This document shows, piece after piece, positions 1-8,003 of a DNA stretch of 64,000 bases. Made by a program: the position numbers and the translations under genes. The notes beneath the pieces were generated by a model. The model was not told where the DNA came from and ran no database searches. It was given only the letters and a program-made list of their open reading frames with translations. Each line of letters opens with the position of its first letter. Positions within the stretch are counted from its first letter, which is position 1. The DNA comes from Enterococcus mundtii (GTDB lineage: Bacteria > Bacillota > Bacilli > Lactobacillales > Enterococcaceae), in contig NZ_CP018061.1 in assembly GCF_002813755.1 (NCBI RefSeq), positions 1,230,001-1,294,000 on the forward strand, read 5' to 3'.

Positions 1-1
1 A

Positions 2-1369
2 AGACAAGCAAGAAAGATACTTCAAAATTTGATGAGAGAATATGAAGAAATCGGATTCTCAAAAAAAACGCACACCTCTTTGATTCTAGATAAAGATGAA
101 TTGCGTTGTATGCCACAACTAACCGATACGGAATATCTCGAATTGATCAATATTTTCCAAGAAAGATATTTTGCAGAATCAAATTTATATCAGACATTGT
201 TATATGTGTTGGAAAAAAGGAAATTCAGTGTTTCAGATATTGCAAAATATCTAATCTATAGTGAGTCACATGTATACAAACTTTTAGGAAAGTTGAAAGA
301 ATTGTTTCAATTATTAAAAATCGATATTCGATTGATGAAGATCAATGAAACATTGATTGAATTAACAGGTAGTGAATCTACTATACGTATGTTGCATTAT
401 CTGGGGATTGCTGTCATTTCAAAAGGAAACTATTGGCTGTTCAAAACGATTACTCAAGAAGAAGTGATCGATTTCCGGTTGTCAATCAACTTTGATCATT
501 ACGAAAATTTATCTCCGCTTGGGAAAAAGCGTATCAACTATTTATTAGCGGTCTGTTTGATATCATTGAAAAACGGGTACCAAATCCATGATCTACCCTC
601 AGAACTCGTAGAGCTAGGAGAAACAGTCTATAAGGAGGAGATGGATGCGTGTTTAGAAAAGCTGACTGTCAAAAAGATGATAGATGGAACAAATTCACGA
701 AATGAATGTATCCATTTCGCCTTTCTATCCAACTATTTTGCACAAGATTTAAATAAGAAAGAAGAAAAAGAAGAACTGGGGAGAAAGCTAGGGGAGCTAA
801 AGAAGAATTCGATCGTCACCAAATGTAAAAAATTACTTATGTGCATGATTGATTACTTTCATATACCAGAAACGATTTTTTATCAATTACTCTATTATTT
901 GACAAACAAATTAGTCACTATCCATCATTTGGAATTATATAAATTTATGCCTATATACCATGATGCACTACCAACAAATCGTTATGGGTCCTATATAGAG
1001 CGTTGCATCGATAAAAACTTAAAATCTTACCAAAATGAGCCTTCTTACAATCACATCAAAAATAGTTTTGTGCAAGTCATCTTAGGAAGCTTGGTCTCCA
1101 ACAGTCTTAAATCTGAACATAAAGTTTATGTGGAATTTTTTAACCTTCCAGAATCTAAAAATATAGTCGAAAATGTTATTACACATTACTACAATAATAA
1201 ACGAATAAAAATCGTAGAATCGTATCATCATGCTGATATCGTTATTTCGGATACCCATGGATACGAAGATAAAGATTTATTTTATTTTAAGCATATCTCA
1301 GATAAGGATTCATGGACGAGGTTGGGATCGTATTTTAATAAAGTCATCGTAAATACGTACAAATTTTGA
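2..1369 (+). CDS. Mga-family transcriptional regulator, 5' end cut by window edge
   Basis: Cytoplasmic DNA-binding regulator of the Mga/AtxA type. The reading frame is open to the left edge with no stop, and the first ATG (position 29) has no convincing ribosome binding site. The usual N-terminal wHTH of about 40 residues that precedes this region in the family is missing, so the gene most likely begins upstream. Visible parts are the second Mga-type helix-turn-helix (around residues FSVSDIAKYLIYSESHVYKLL), a helical PRD-like middle and an EIIB-like C-terminal stretch. It lies 261 bases upstream of a secreted LPMO gene on the same strand and could control it, but that is inference. The family call rests on overall resemblance rather than an alignment. 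Confidence 0.7.
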   Translation, partial: RQARKILQNLMREYEEIGFSKKTHTSLILDKDELRCMPQLTDTEYLELINIFQERYFAESNLYQTLLYVLEKRKFSVSDIAKYLIYSESHVYKLLGKLKELFQLLKIDIRLMKINETLIELTGSESTIRMLHYLGIAVISKGNYWLFKTITQEEVIDFRLSINFDHYENLSPLGKKRINYLLAVCLISLKNGYQIHDLPSELVELGETVYKEEMDACLEKLTVKKMIDGTNSRNECIHFAFLSNYFAQDLNKKEEKEELGRKLGELKKNSIVTKCKKLLMCMIDYFHIPETIFYQLLYYLTNKLVTIHHLELYKFMPIYHDALPTNRYGSYIERCIDKNLKSYQNEPSYNHIKNSFVQVILGSLVSNSLKSEHKVYVEFFNLPESKNIVENVITHYYNNKRIKIVESYHHADIVISDTHGYEDKDLFYFKHISDKDSWTRLGSYFNKVIVNTYKF

Positions 1370-1630
1370 CAACCGATTGACTAAATAACATAATCAGATA
1401 CAATGAATCGAAGTTATTTGCCAAATCTGTTTATCATCTCTTGGTTTAAATGAACAATAACTGAATAATAGTTTTGTTTTTCACAAGATATAAATATTTA
1501 TATATAAGTGTTTATTTGTATATAATACACTATATTGTGATTAATTGAACAATATAAGGTCGCTATTTTTAAATAAGTTATTATGTTATAAAAATAATGT
1601 AACAAAAAAATATTGGAAGGAAGGTATGAT

Positions 1631-2983
1631 ATGAAAAAAAGATTATTGGGTAGTGTGGTATTGGTTTTAAGTCTAGGAGGAATAATTTTTGGTGCGACAA
1701 AAGATGTTTCTGCACATGGGTATGTAAGGGAGCCAATTAGTCGAGGATACCAAGGGTCATTAGATGCCCGCACCAACTGGACTGCAGCATTTCAGAAGTA
1801 TGGGGCAGTGATCAATGAGCCACAATCTTTAGAAGCATTGAAAGGCTTCCCAGTAGCAGGACCAGCGGATGGACGAATTGCTTCTGCAAATGGCGCATTA
1901 GGTTTTCAGTTAGATCAACAAACAGCAACTTTATGGACAAAGCAAGATATCAGTACTGGTCCTAATAATTTCACTTGGCATTTTACGGCAAATCACCGGA
2001 CTGCGAAATATCATTACTACATCACGAAAAATGGTTGGGATCAAAACAAACCACTTGCGAGAGAAGATCTAGAACTATTATCGGAAATCGATGGTGGCGG
2101 ACAATCTTCTGCGAATATTAGCGCAACGCACACAGTCAATATTCCAGAAGACCGAATGGGGTATCACGTTATTTTAGCAATTTGGGATATTAGTGATACT
2201 GCGAATGCCTTTTACAATGTGATTGATGCGAATATCAAAAGTAATGGAGCAATACCAGTCGTACCAAATAAACCAACAAATGTCAGAGCAGTGAATACGA
2301 CAAAACAGTCAGTTTCACTTTCTTGGGATGCACAAGCAGCTGCTGAAAAATACAATGTGTATCGTGATGGTCAACTGATTACTACAACTTCTGCGAACAA
2401 CTATCAAGATAATCAATTAACAGCAAATACCACGTACAAGTACGAAATCGAAGCAGTATCGTTTACCGGACAAGTATCTGAAAAAAGTGATGCGCTTCAG
2501 GTAACAACGTTAGCAGATAACGAAGTAGAAGTGCCAACAAGACCAGGTAACTTACATTCAATGGGAGAAACAGTGAACTCAATCTCATTGATGTGGAATC
2601 CTTCTAGCCACTCTGCAGGAATCAAAACATATGAAATCTATAGAGATGGCCAATTAGTTGGTCAAACTGCAAATACAACTTATCTAGATACTGGATTGAA
2701 TGCTGGGACTCAGTATGCGTATACAATCAGAGCAGTGAGTAATGATTCTATTCGATCAGAGGACAGCAACCGTTTAGTGATTTCAACAAAAACAAATGAA
2801 ATTGCGCCACCAAGTGAACATCGTCAATTTGAATTAGGAAGTTTAACTAATCCTGTGTTGTACACAAAAGATGAAATCATCTTCCATGAGGGGAAACTGT
2901 ATACAACATTAGTGACTCATTTTAATTATGGTGATCCATCTTGGGCGCCAGATAGTGCAGCTAGTTTATTTAGAATTAAATAA
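1631..2983 (+). CDS. Secreted AA10 lytic polysaccharide monooxygenase with FnIII and chitin-binding modules
   Basis: Copper enzyme that oxidatively cleaves chitin (possibly cellulose) outside the cell. I start at 1631 because GGAAGGAAGG precedes this ATG; an earlier in-frame ATG at 1613 overlaps that site. The signal peptide ends at Ala28, so the mature protein begins with His29 (HGYVREP), the first histidine-brace residue of AA10 enzymes. The second brace histidine is about His122 in FTANHRT, and a Phe before NVIDANI fits the axial position. Two FnIII modules follow (about 211-293 and 304-388), then a C-terminal CBM5/12-like module (about 399-450) with conserved Trp and Tyr. The single-domain enterococcal LPMO is shorter, so this is a multimodular version. 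It sits between two Mga-like regulators. Confidence 0.9.
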   Translation: MKKRLLGSVVLVLSLGGIIFGATKDVSAHGYVREPISRGYQGSLDARTNWTAAFQKYGAVINEPQSLEALKGFPVAGPADGRIASANGALGFQLDQQTATLWTKQDISTGPNNFTWHFTANHRTAKYHYYITKNGWDQNKPLAREDLELLSEIDGGGQSSANISATHTVNIPEDRMGYHVILAIWDISDTANAFYNVIDANIKSNGAIPVVPNKPTNVRAVNTTKQSVSLSWDAQAAAEKYNVYRDGQLITTTSANNYQDNQLTANTTYKYEIEAVSFTGQVSEKSDALQVTTLADNEVEVPTRPGNLHSMGETVNSISLMWNPSSHSAGIKTYEIYRDGQLVGQTANTTYLDTGLNAGTQYAYTIRAVSNDSIRSEDSNRLVISTKTNEIAPPSEHRQFELGSLTNPVLYTKDEIIFHEGKLYTTLVTHFNYGDPSWAPDSAASLFRIK

Positions 2984-3308
2984 CTTTTAAAAGTCTTTTA
3001 GCCTTTTGGATTATTTTAGGATTCTAATAGAATAACTTTTTTGTAGAAAGCTTAAAAACATCAGAGGGCCATTTATTGTAGATAAATAAAAACAGTGGTA
3101 TATCGTTATTAATTACGCCTTAGAGAGGCTATACAATTTGTATAGCCTCTTTTTTCTTGTTATCTCTCAAATCTAAGATCTATAAAAAAACTTTAAAAAA
3201 ACTTCGTCTTCTAAAGAAATTTTTTTCTCTAAGTCGGGAAATACAATACCTCGAAATAAAAAAACATATTGTTTATAGTGAAGTTGTTATGTGAAAGGGG
3301 GAAGGTAA
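2984..3308. other. Intergenic region between LPMO and second Mga-like gene
   Basis: AT-rich spacer of 325 bases. It contains one strong terminator hairpin (listed separately) and a purine-rich ribosome binding site just before 3309. I see no ORF or RNA gene. TACAAT at 3242-3247 could be a -10 box, but it lacks a good -35. Confidence 0.5.
3122..3156 (+). terminator. Rho-independent terminator after the LPMO gene
   Basis: Inverted repeat AGAGGCTATACAA / TTGTATAGCCTCT with a tiny loop, followed by a T-run. It separates the LPMO transcript from the T4SS-associated operon. Confidence 0.85.
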
Positions 3309-4769
3309 GTGGAAGAGATTCTTGAACGATTAATATCGAATGATTACAAAAAACGTGTCGTATTTATCTTGAATACTTTAGAGAGAAGAAAAAATGTGAC
3401 CGTTCAATATCTTGCAAAAAGTCTCAAAGTAACTAGAAGAACGATTACCAATGATTTAAAAACGATTCAAGATGAATTTTCCGACACAATTGAAATATTG
3501 ACTTCCTATAAAGGGGTCAGCATGTTTGTATTGAACCATTTTAAGTTATTCGAGAAAAAAAAATCTTATTACATGAATGAAGACTTAGTAAAAGTGACAA
3601 CAAGTATCCTTACAGGTGAACTGAAGCAGGTGATCGATTGGAGCTGGGAATTACACTACTGTGAGAAAACAGTGATCCAAAAAATGCGAAAGCTAAAGAA
3701 AATCTGCCATCAATATGGTTTGAATTTAAAACTTTCACCGGTTGAATTTATAGGGAAAGAAATCAGAATCAGAAAACTGTTTATTGATCTTTACATTAAA
3801 TCAGCATATCTAGAAATCGAAGATTATTGCCCCTATAAAAATGAAATGGAAGAAATAACCAAAATCGTTTTGGCGTTATGTTCGGATGTTTCCCAATCAA
3901 TCACAAAGAAAATACTTGCTTTAACTTTTATCCGGTTTGGAAAAGACAAATTATATATCCAGTCGCGATTGTTAGATTGGTTTAGAAACAATCCCTTAAC
4001 GAATCAATTATTCGTTGAATTTATTCAATTAGATTGTTTCAAGACCTACTCTAAAGAAGTCATTTTTGAAGAATGTTGTTTTATAGCTTGTATGATCCAT
4101 TTACATGAATGTTATTACACAGAGATTGAAAAACACAATAAAGGATTTGCAGAATACTTTGGTTTTTCTGAGACAGTCAAACATTTGGTTTTAGATCTCA
4201 AGAGTGTTCTGGGGAATCGGATCCAAGTTGATAATGAGCAACTGTATTCAATTGTCAATTGCTTTTTATTTCAAGAGAAAATCAAACAGGAACTTGAAAT
4301 TGATTTTTCATATAACGATGAAGAATCGGCGATACTGATTGATTCAATCAACCGGCGACTATATAAAGAAATGAATACAGTCATCAAAAGAAATAAAGCG
4401 ATCCAAAAGAATTTCCTGCAAAAAAGGTGTGCTTCATCATTTACTTCTGACTTATTACTTTTCTTATATACGAACAAGGCATGTGAAGTTTTAAGTACAG
4501 TTGTTGTTGCATTGAAACGAGGATTTTTAACGGATTTTGCTTTAAATGAAATTATTGAAAGATATCTACACACCAGAGCAAGCATCATGTACCAGGAACA
4601 ATTGGAAACCATTGAAAATCCACTTGACGTAGATATATTAGTGACAAATATACTACCATTTCCGTATCAAGTTGGTGATAAAACCAAAATGTTTTATCTA
4701 CCAGAAAAAGCAGATATTGACCGAACGATGGACATCGTTTCAGACTTGCTCGTTACGGATTTTAGATAA
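3309..4769 (+). CDS. Mga-like helix-turn-helix regulator upstream of the T4SS operon
   Basis: Predicted cytoplasmic transcription factor of 486 aa, near full length for the Mga family. The start is GTG, preceded by the purine-rich AAAGGGGGAAGG. The N-terminal wHTH is visible in VTVQYLAKSLKVTRRTITND (about residues 30-50). A second HTH-like stretch follows near residues 105-130 (ELHYCEKTVIQKMRKLKK), then a long helical region and a short C-terminal tail. The gene ends 35 bases before the coupling-protein gene, whose ribosome binding site lies in that gap. Co-transcription and control of the secretion operon are therefore plausible but not shown. It resembles the truncated regulator at the left edge in architecture. 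Confidence 0.7.
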   Translation: MEEILERLISNDYKKRVVFILNTLERRKNVTVQYLAKSLKVTRRTITNDLKTIQDEFSDTIEILTSYKGVSMFVLNHFKLFEKKKSYYMNEDLVKVTTSILTGELKQVIDWSWELHYCEKTVIQKMRKLKKICHQYGLNLKLSPVEFIGKEIRIRKLFIDLYIKSAYLEIEDYCPYKNEMEEITKIVLALCSDVSQSITKKILALTFIRFGKDKLYIQSRLLDWFRNNPLTNQLFVEFIQLDCFKTYSKEVIFEECCFIACMIHLHECYYTEIEKHNKGFAEYFGFSETVKHLVLDLKSVLGNRIQVDNEQLYSIVNCFLFQEKIKQELEIDFSYNDEESAILIDSINRRLYKEMNTVIKRNKAIQKNFLQKRCASSFTSDLLLFLYTNKACEVLSTVVVALKRGFLTDFALNEIIERYLHTRASIMYQEQLETIENPLDVDILVTNILPFPYQVGDKTKMFYLPEKADIDRTMDIVSDLLVTDFR

Positions 4770-4804
4770 TAACAAAGATCACTTATGTCATTTAGGAGGG
4801 CAAG

Positions 4805-6544
4805 TTGAAAAACTCAAAGACTTGGTATTATAAATTACTTTTACTATTTTTATTTCTTGTATTCGCGTATACGGCAAATCGGACCATCCTGATTTACGAG
4901 AATTTCCGACAACAGACAGAAGATATCGCACAAGTCTTGGTTCGCACAATCGATCAATTTGGACTAGAAGTCAGTCGCTTTGAGTTTGACTTTAGTTATA
5001 GTTTAGCAAGTATTATTGGTACATTGACAATCGTGGGGGGGCTTGCTCTTGGTATCTTGTATCACTCAGGTATGCCGAAACATACAGAGTTTGAATATGG
5101 AAGTGCCAGATGGGGCAACAAAAAAGACATCAAGCCGATGATGGATAAAAAAAAAGACAACAATATCATTCTCACAAAAAGTGAATCGCTGTCTATGTCT
5201 GGTCGTATGAAGATCACTAAATCTAATAACTTTAATCGGAATAAGAATGTGATCGTAGTAGGAGGAGCCGGGTCAGGTAAAACAAGATTCTATGTGAAAC
5301 CTAATTTGATGCAACTGCATTCCTCTTATGTCGTCAGTGATTCTAAAGGACTCTTGTTAAGTGAAACAGCAACGATGTTTAAAGAAGCAGGTTATGAAAT
5401 CAAGGTTTTTGACTTGATCACGCGGGAAAATACAGATTATTATAATCCTTTTACTTACATCCGGACCGAAGACGATATTTTAAAAGTCGTCAACAACTTG
5501 ATCAAAAATACTTCAGATCCTGAAAAAAAGGGTGGCGATGATTTTTGGGAAAAAGCTGAAACGGCCTTATTGATGGCTACGTTTAGTTATCTTTTACAAG
5601 AAGTTGATGAGGAAGATCAAACATTGACGAACGTCGTTGAAATGGTCCGCTTAGCAAACTGTCCAGAGGATGTGCCTGATTATGTTTCCCCACTGGATGT
5701 GATTTTCAATGAACTTGAAGAAAAAGATCCTGCCAACTTTGCAGTCGCGCAATATAAAATTTTCAAATTAGCAGGGGATCGCACCGCAAAAAGTATTTTA
5801 GTCAGCTTGGGAGTACGATTATCGCCTTTTGATATTCCGAATATCAAAAAAATCGTGAGTAAAGATACTTTAGCATTAGACACTGTTGGGGACAAGAAAA
5901 CGATCATCTATATTTTGTTATCAGATACAGATACAAGTTTCAATTTCTTAGCAAGTATGTTGTACCAACAATTATTCGATAGTTTAGTGTACAAAGCAGA
6001 CAATGTCTACAAAGGTCGTCTACCACATCATGTGCGATGTGTCTTAGATGAATTTGCCAATATTGGACAGATTCCAGACTTTGAAAAAGTGATTTCAGTG
6101 ATTCGAAGTCGCGAGATATCGGTCAATGTGATCTTACAAAACATCAGTCAGCTTAAAAATTTATATAAAGATACTTGGGAAACAATCATCGGGACCAGTG
6201 ACGTTTTTCTGTATTTAGGTGGAATGGAGTTAAGTACGCATGAGTATATCTCCAAATTACTAGGGAAGAAAACGATCCAGCACAAGAACATTAGTATCAC
6301 CAAAGGTAGTAATGGGAACTACAGTGAGAACTATCAAAAAATGGGTCGAAATTTATTGGATGTAGATGAAGTGGCGAACCTAAGTGGAACAAAAGCGATT
6401 TTGAAGATTCGTGGAATAGTTCCGTTTATATCAGAAAAATATGATATTACCAAACATAAAAATTATAAAAAACTAGGAGATGTGACTCCAGAGAATTGGT
6501 ACGAACGAAATCAATCACCGAAAAACGAAGAGGAGAATGGATAG
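4805..6544 (+). CDS. VirD4/TrsK-type T4SS coupling protein (TraG-family ATPase)
   Basis: Membrane ATPase that docks substrates to the type IV secretion channel. The start is TTG with AGGAGG upstream. Two N-terminal membrane segments lie at about residues 9-28 and 60-85. Walker A GGAGSGKT is at about 153-160, and Walker B with LDEFANIG near 412 is followed by the typical ISVIRSREISVNVILQN segment. At 579 aa it is a normal length for Gram-positive TrsK/PcfC-like proteins. It is the first of a tightly packed run: the next gene starts 2 bases after its stop. No relaxase is seen nearby in this window, although relaxases are the usual partners of this protein. Confidence 0.92.
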   Translation: MKNSKTWYYKLLLLFLFLVFAYTANRTILIYENFRQQTEDIAQVLVRTIDQFGLEVSRFEFDFSYSLASIIGTLTIVGGLALGILYHSGMPKHTEFEYGSARWGNKKDIKPMMDKKKDNNIILTKSESLSMSGRMKITKSNNFNRNKNVIVVGGAGSGKTRFYVKPNLMQLHSSYVVSDSKGLLLSETATMFKEAGYEIKVFDLITRENTDYYNPFTYIRTEDDILKVVNNLIKNTSDPEKKGGDDFWEKAETALLMATFSYLLQEVDEEDQTLTNVVEMVRLANCPEDVPDYVSPLDVIFNELEEKDPANFAVAQYKIFKLAGDRTAKSILVSLGVRLSPFDIPNIKKIVSKDTLALDTVGDKKTIIYILLSDTDTSFNFLASMLYQQLFDSLVYKADNVYKGRLPHHVRCVLDEFANIGQIPDFEKVISVIRSREISVNVILQNISQLKNLYKDTWETIIGTSDVFLYLGGMELSTHEYISKLLGKKTIQHKNISITKGSNGNYSENYQKMGRNLLDVDEVANLSGTKAILKIRGIVPFISEKYDITKHKNYKKLGDVTPENWYERNQSPKNEEENG

Positions 6545-6546
6545 AA

Positions 6547-6783
6547 ATGAACAATAATCAACAATTATTACAGGATGTATTTAATTTGATTTCAAGATTT
6601 ACGATGGTTGGCGGAGGATTATGGATCATTTGGGGAACCGTGATCTTAGCTGGTGCGTTAAAAGATAAAAATGGCCCGCAACTACAACAAGGAATTTGGC
6701 AGGTCGTCGGCGGTGCATTGATTTTAGTTGCCGCAGTTTGGTTCGTGACCGCATTTGATGTCGGCTCACTTTTAAGTAGGTAG
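6547..6783 (+). CDS. Small two-TM T4SS protein (Maff2/TrbC-like, PrgF position)
   Basis: A 78-aa protein with two hydrophobic segments (about 18-36 and 52-70) separated by a short loop KDKNGPQLQQG. The size and the topology match the small pilin-like or Maff2 proteins found between the coupling protein and the VirB6-like gene in Gram-positive conjugation operons. I chose ATG 6547, preceded by AGAGGAG; an upstream in-frame start inside virD4 is a shadow. The role is inferred from position and shape. No catalytic residue or prepilin site is visible. Confidence 0.65.
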   Translation: MNNNQQLLQDVFNLISRFTMVGGGLWIIWGTVILAGALKDKNGPQLQQGIWQVVGGALILVAAVWFVTAFDVGSLLSR

Positions 6784-6812
6784 AAAATTTTTTATAGAAA
6801 GAAGGTTAATCA

Positions 6813-7637
6813 GTGCGCTCAGCGATAATGATGCTATTTGATCGAATGATGGAATATTTGAATGGGGACAATATTGCAGAAACCTTAAGCCGTGGTTTGC
6901 AAGATTACATGGCAGATGCCTATCGAGTAGCAGGAATCATCCAACAAACGATCATAGCTCCAGTTGCATTTTCAATACTAGCGATATTCATCTTATTTGA
7001 ATTTCAAAAAATTTCTTTAAAAGTAGAGAATGCAGGTGGTGCTCCAACTTTGGGATTTGAAATGATCATGAAAGCATTTGTAAAATTTATTATTTGTTAT
7101 ATTGTCATCTTAAGAATCCAAGTGATTCTCGATGCCATTGTCGCATTAGGGGCAATGTTAGCAGGGCAAATAATGGCCCTAAATAGAGATGATTTTTTAA
7201 GTTCTTATCGCAATGTAGTCAATTCAGCAGTAAGCAATCTTTCGTGGTGGGAAGTAATGGTCGTATTAATGATTTTTGTTGTTCTATTTTTAGTTTCTTT
7301 AGTAGTAGGGGTCTTTATCAATGTCATCGTTTATATAAGATTTTTTGAATTATATATATTCAGTGCGATTGCTCCTATTTCGATGGCGGCATTACCCCAT
7401 CAAGAGTTTTCATCGATGGCAAAAGGATTTTTCAAGAATTTTGCAGCTTCCTCCTTACATGCTGTAATGATCGCATTAGTATTGACCATTTATCCTTTGA
7501 TTTTTGTGAATTTCTTAAATAGTCATAGGAGTGGCATGTGGTCGCTGATTTTTGGTTTGACGATTTACATGATTGCTTTGATGTTTGCAATAAATAAGAC
7601 AAAAGGATGGGCGAAAATGATTGTATCCGCCTCATAG
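6813..7637 (+). CDS. VirB6/PrgH/TrsL-like polytopic T4SS channel protein
   Basis: An integral membrane protein of 274 aa with about six hydrophobic stretches (roughly residues 45-66, 89-118, 148-172, 172-195, 213-235 and 245-262), the profile of the inner-membrane channel subunit of type IV secretion systems. The start is GTG with GAAAGAAGG seven bases upstream. It is preceded by the small two-TM gene and followed after 15 bases by PrgI, the standard order in Gram-positive conjugation modules. Loops carrying conserved Gly and Pro (IAPISMAALP) resemble the TrbL/VirB6 superfamily. The assignment rests on topology and order, not on a diagnostic motif. Confidence 0.8.
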   Translation: MRSAIMMLFDRMMEYLNGDNIAETLSRGLQDYMADAYRVAGIIQQTIIAPVAFSILAIFILFEFQKISLKVENAGGAPTLGFEMIMKAFVKFIICYIVILRIQVILDAIVALGAMLAGQIMALNRDDFLSSYRNVVNSAVSNLSWWEVMVVLMIFVVLFLVSLVVGVFINVIVYIRFFELYIFSAIAPISMAALPHQEFSSMAKGFFKNFAASSLHAVMIALVLTIYPLIFVNFLNSHRSGMWSLIFGLTIYMIALMFAINKTKGWAKMIVSAS

Positions 7638-7652
7638 AAAGGAATAAAAGCA

Positions 7653-8003
7653 ATGGCAATTGAAGTCAAAGTCCATAAAGATGTACGTGAATATAAAGAA
7701 CGGATCGTAGCAGGTATGAGCGTACGACAATTAGGCTTTCTGTCTGTGGCGGTGTTGACTAACATCGTGATCAGTTTTGTGTTTGTGCGCTTTTTTGGTT
7801 ACTCCATGGACGTGATCAGTTGGCTGATGATTCTCGTTTCAATGCCAATCGTCGCTTTTGGGTGGCTAAAAAAAGAGGGACTGCCTTTTGAACGCTATTT
7901 GAAATACTATTTTATTTACCATTTTGATCAAGGAGTAGTTGTTTATGAAGAATCTGATACGTCCCAATTTCATGAAGGTGAACTTCAGGCAAAACAAGAA
8001 TAA
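7653..8003 (+). CDS. PrgI-family T4SS membrane protein
   Basis: A 116-aa protein of the PrgI family (VirB3-like position). It has a short basic N-terminus with KDVREYKERIVAGMSVRQLG, two membrane segments at about 27-46 and 52-68, and a conserved LPFERYLKYY stretch after the second. PrgI proteins pair with the VirB4 ATPase and are found only in T4SS operons, so this gene anchors the identification of the locus. Its 3' end overlaps the start of virB4 by about 60 bases, consistent with translational coupling. Confidence 0.9.
   Translation: MAIEVKVHKDVREYKERIVAGMSVRQLGFLSVAVLTNIVISFVFVRFFGYSMDVISWLMILVSMPIVAFGWLKKEGLPFERYLKYYFIYHFDQGVVVYEESDTSQFHEGELQAKQE

Noticed and set aside
1498..1776. Minus-strand frame of 92 codons across the LPMO start
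   Set aside because: No ribosome binding site; overlaps the signal peptide and the leader of a well-supported gene.
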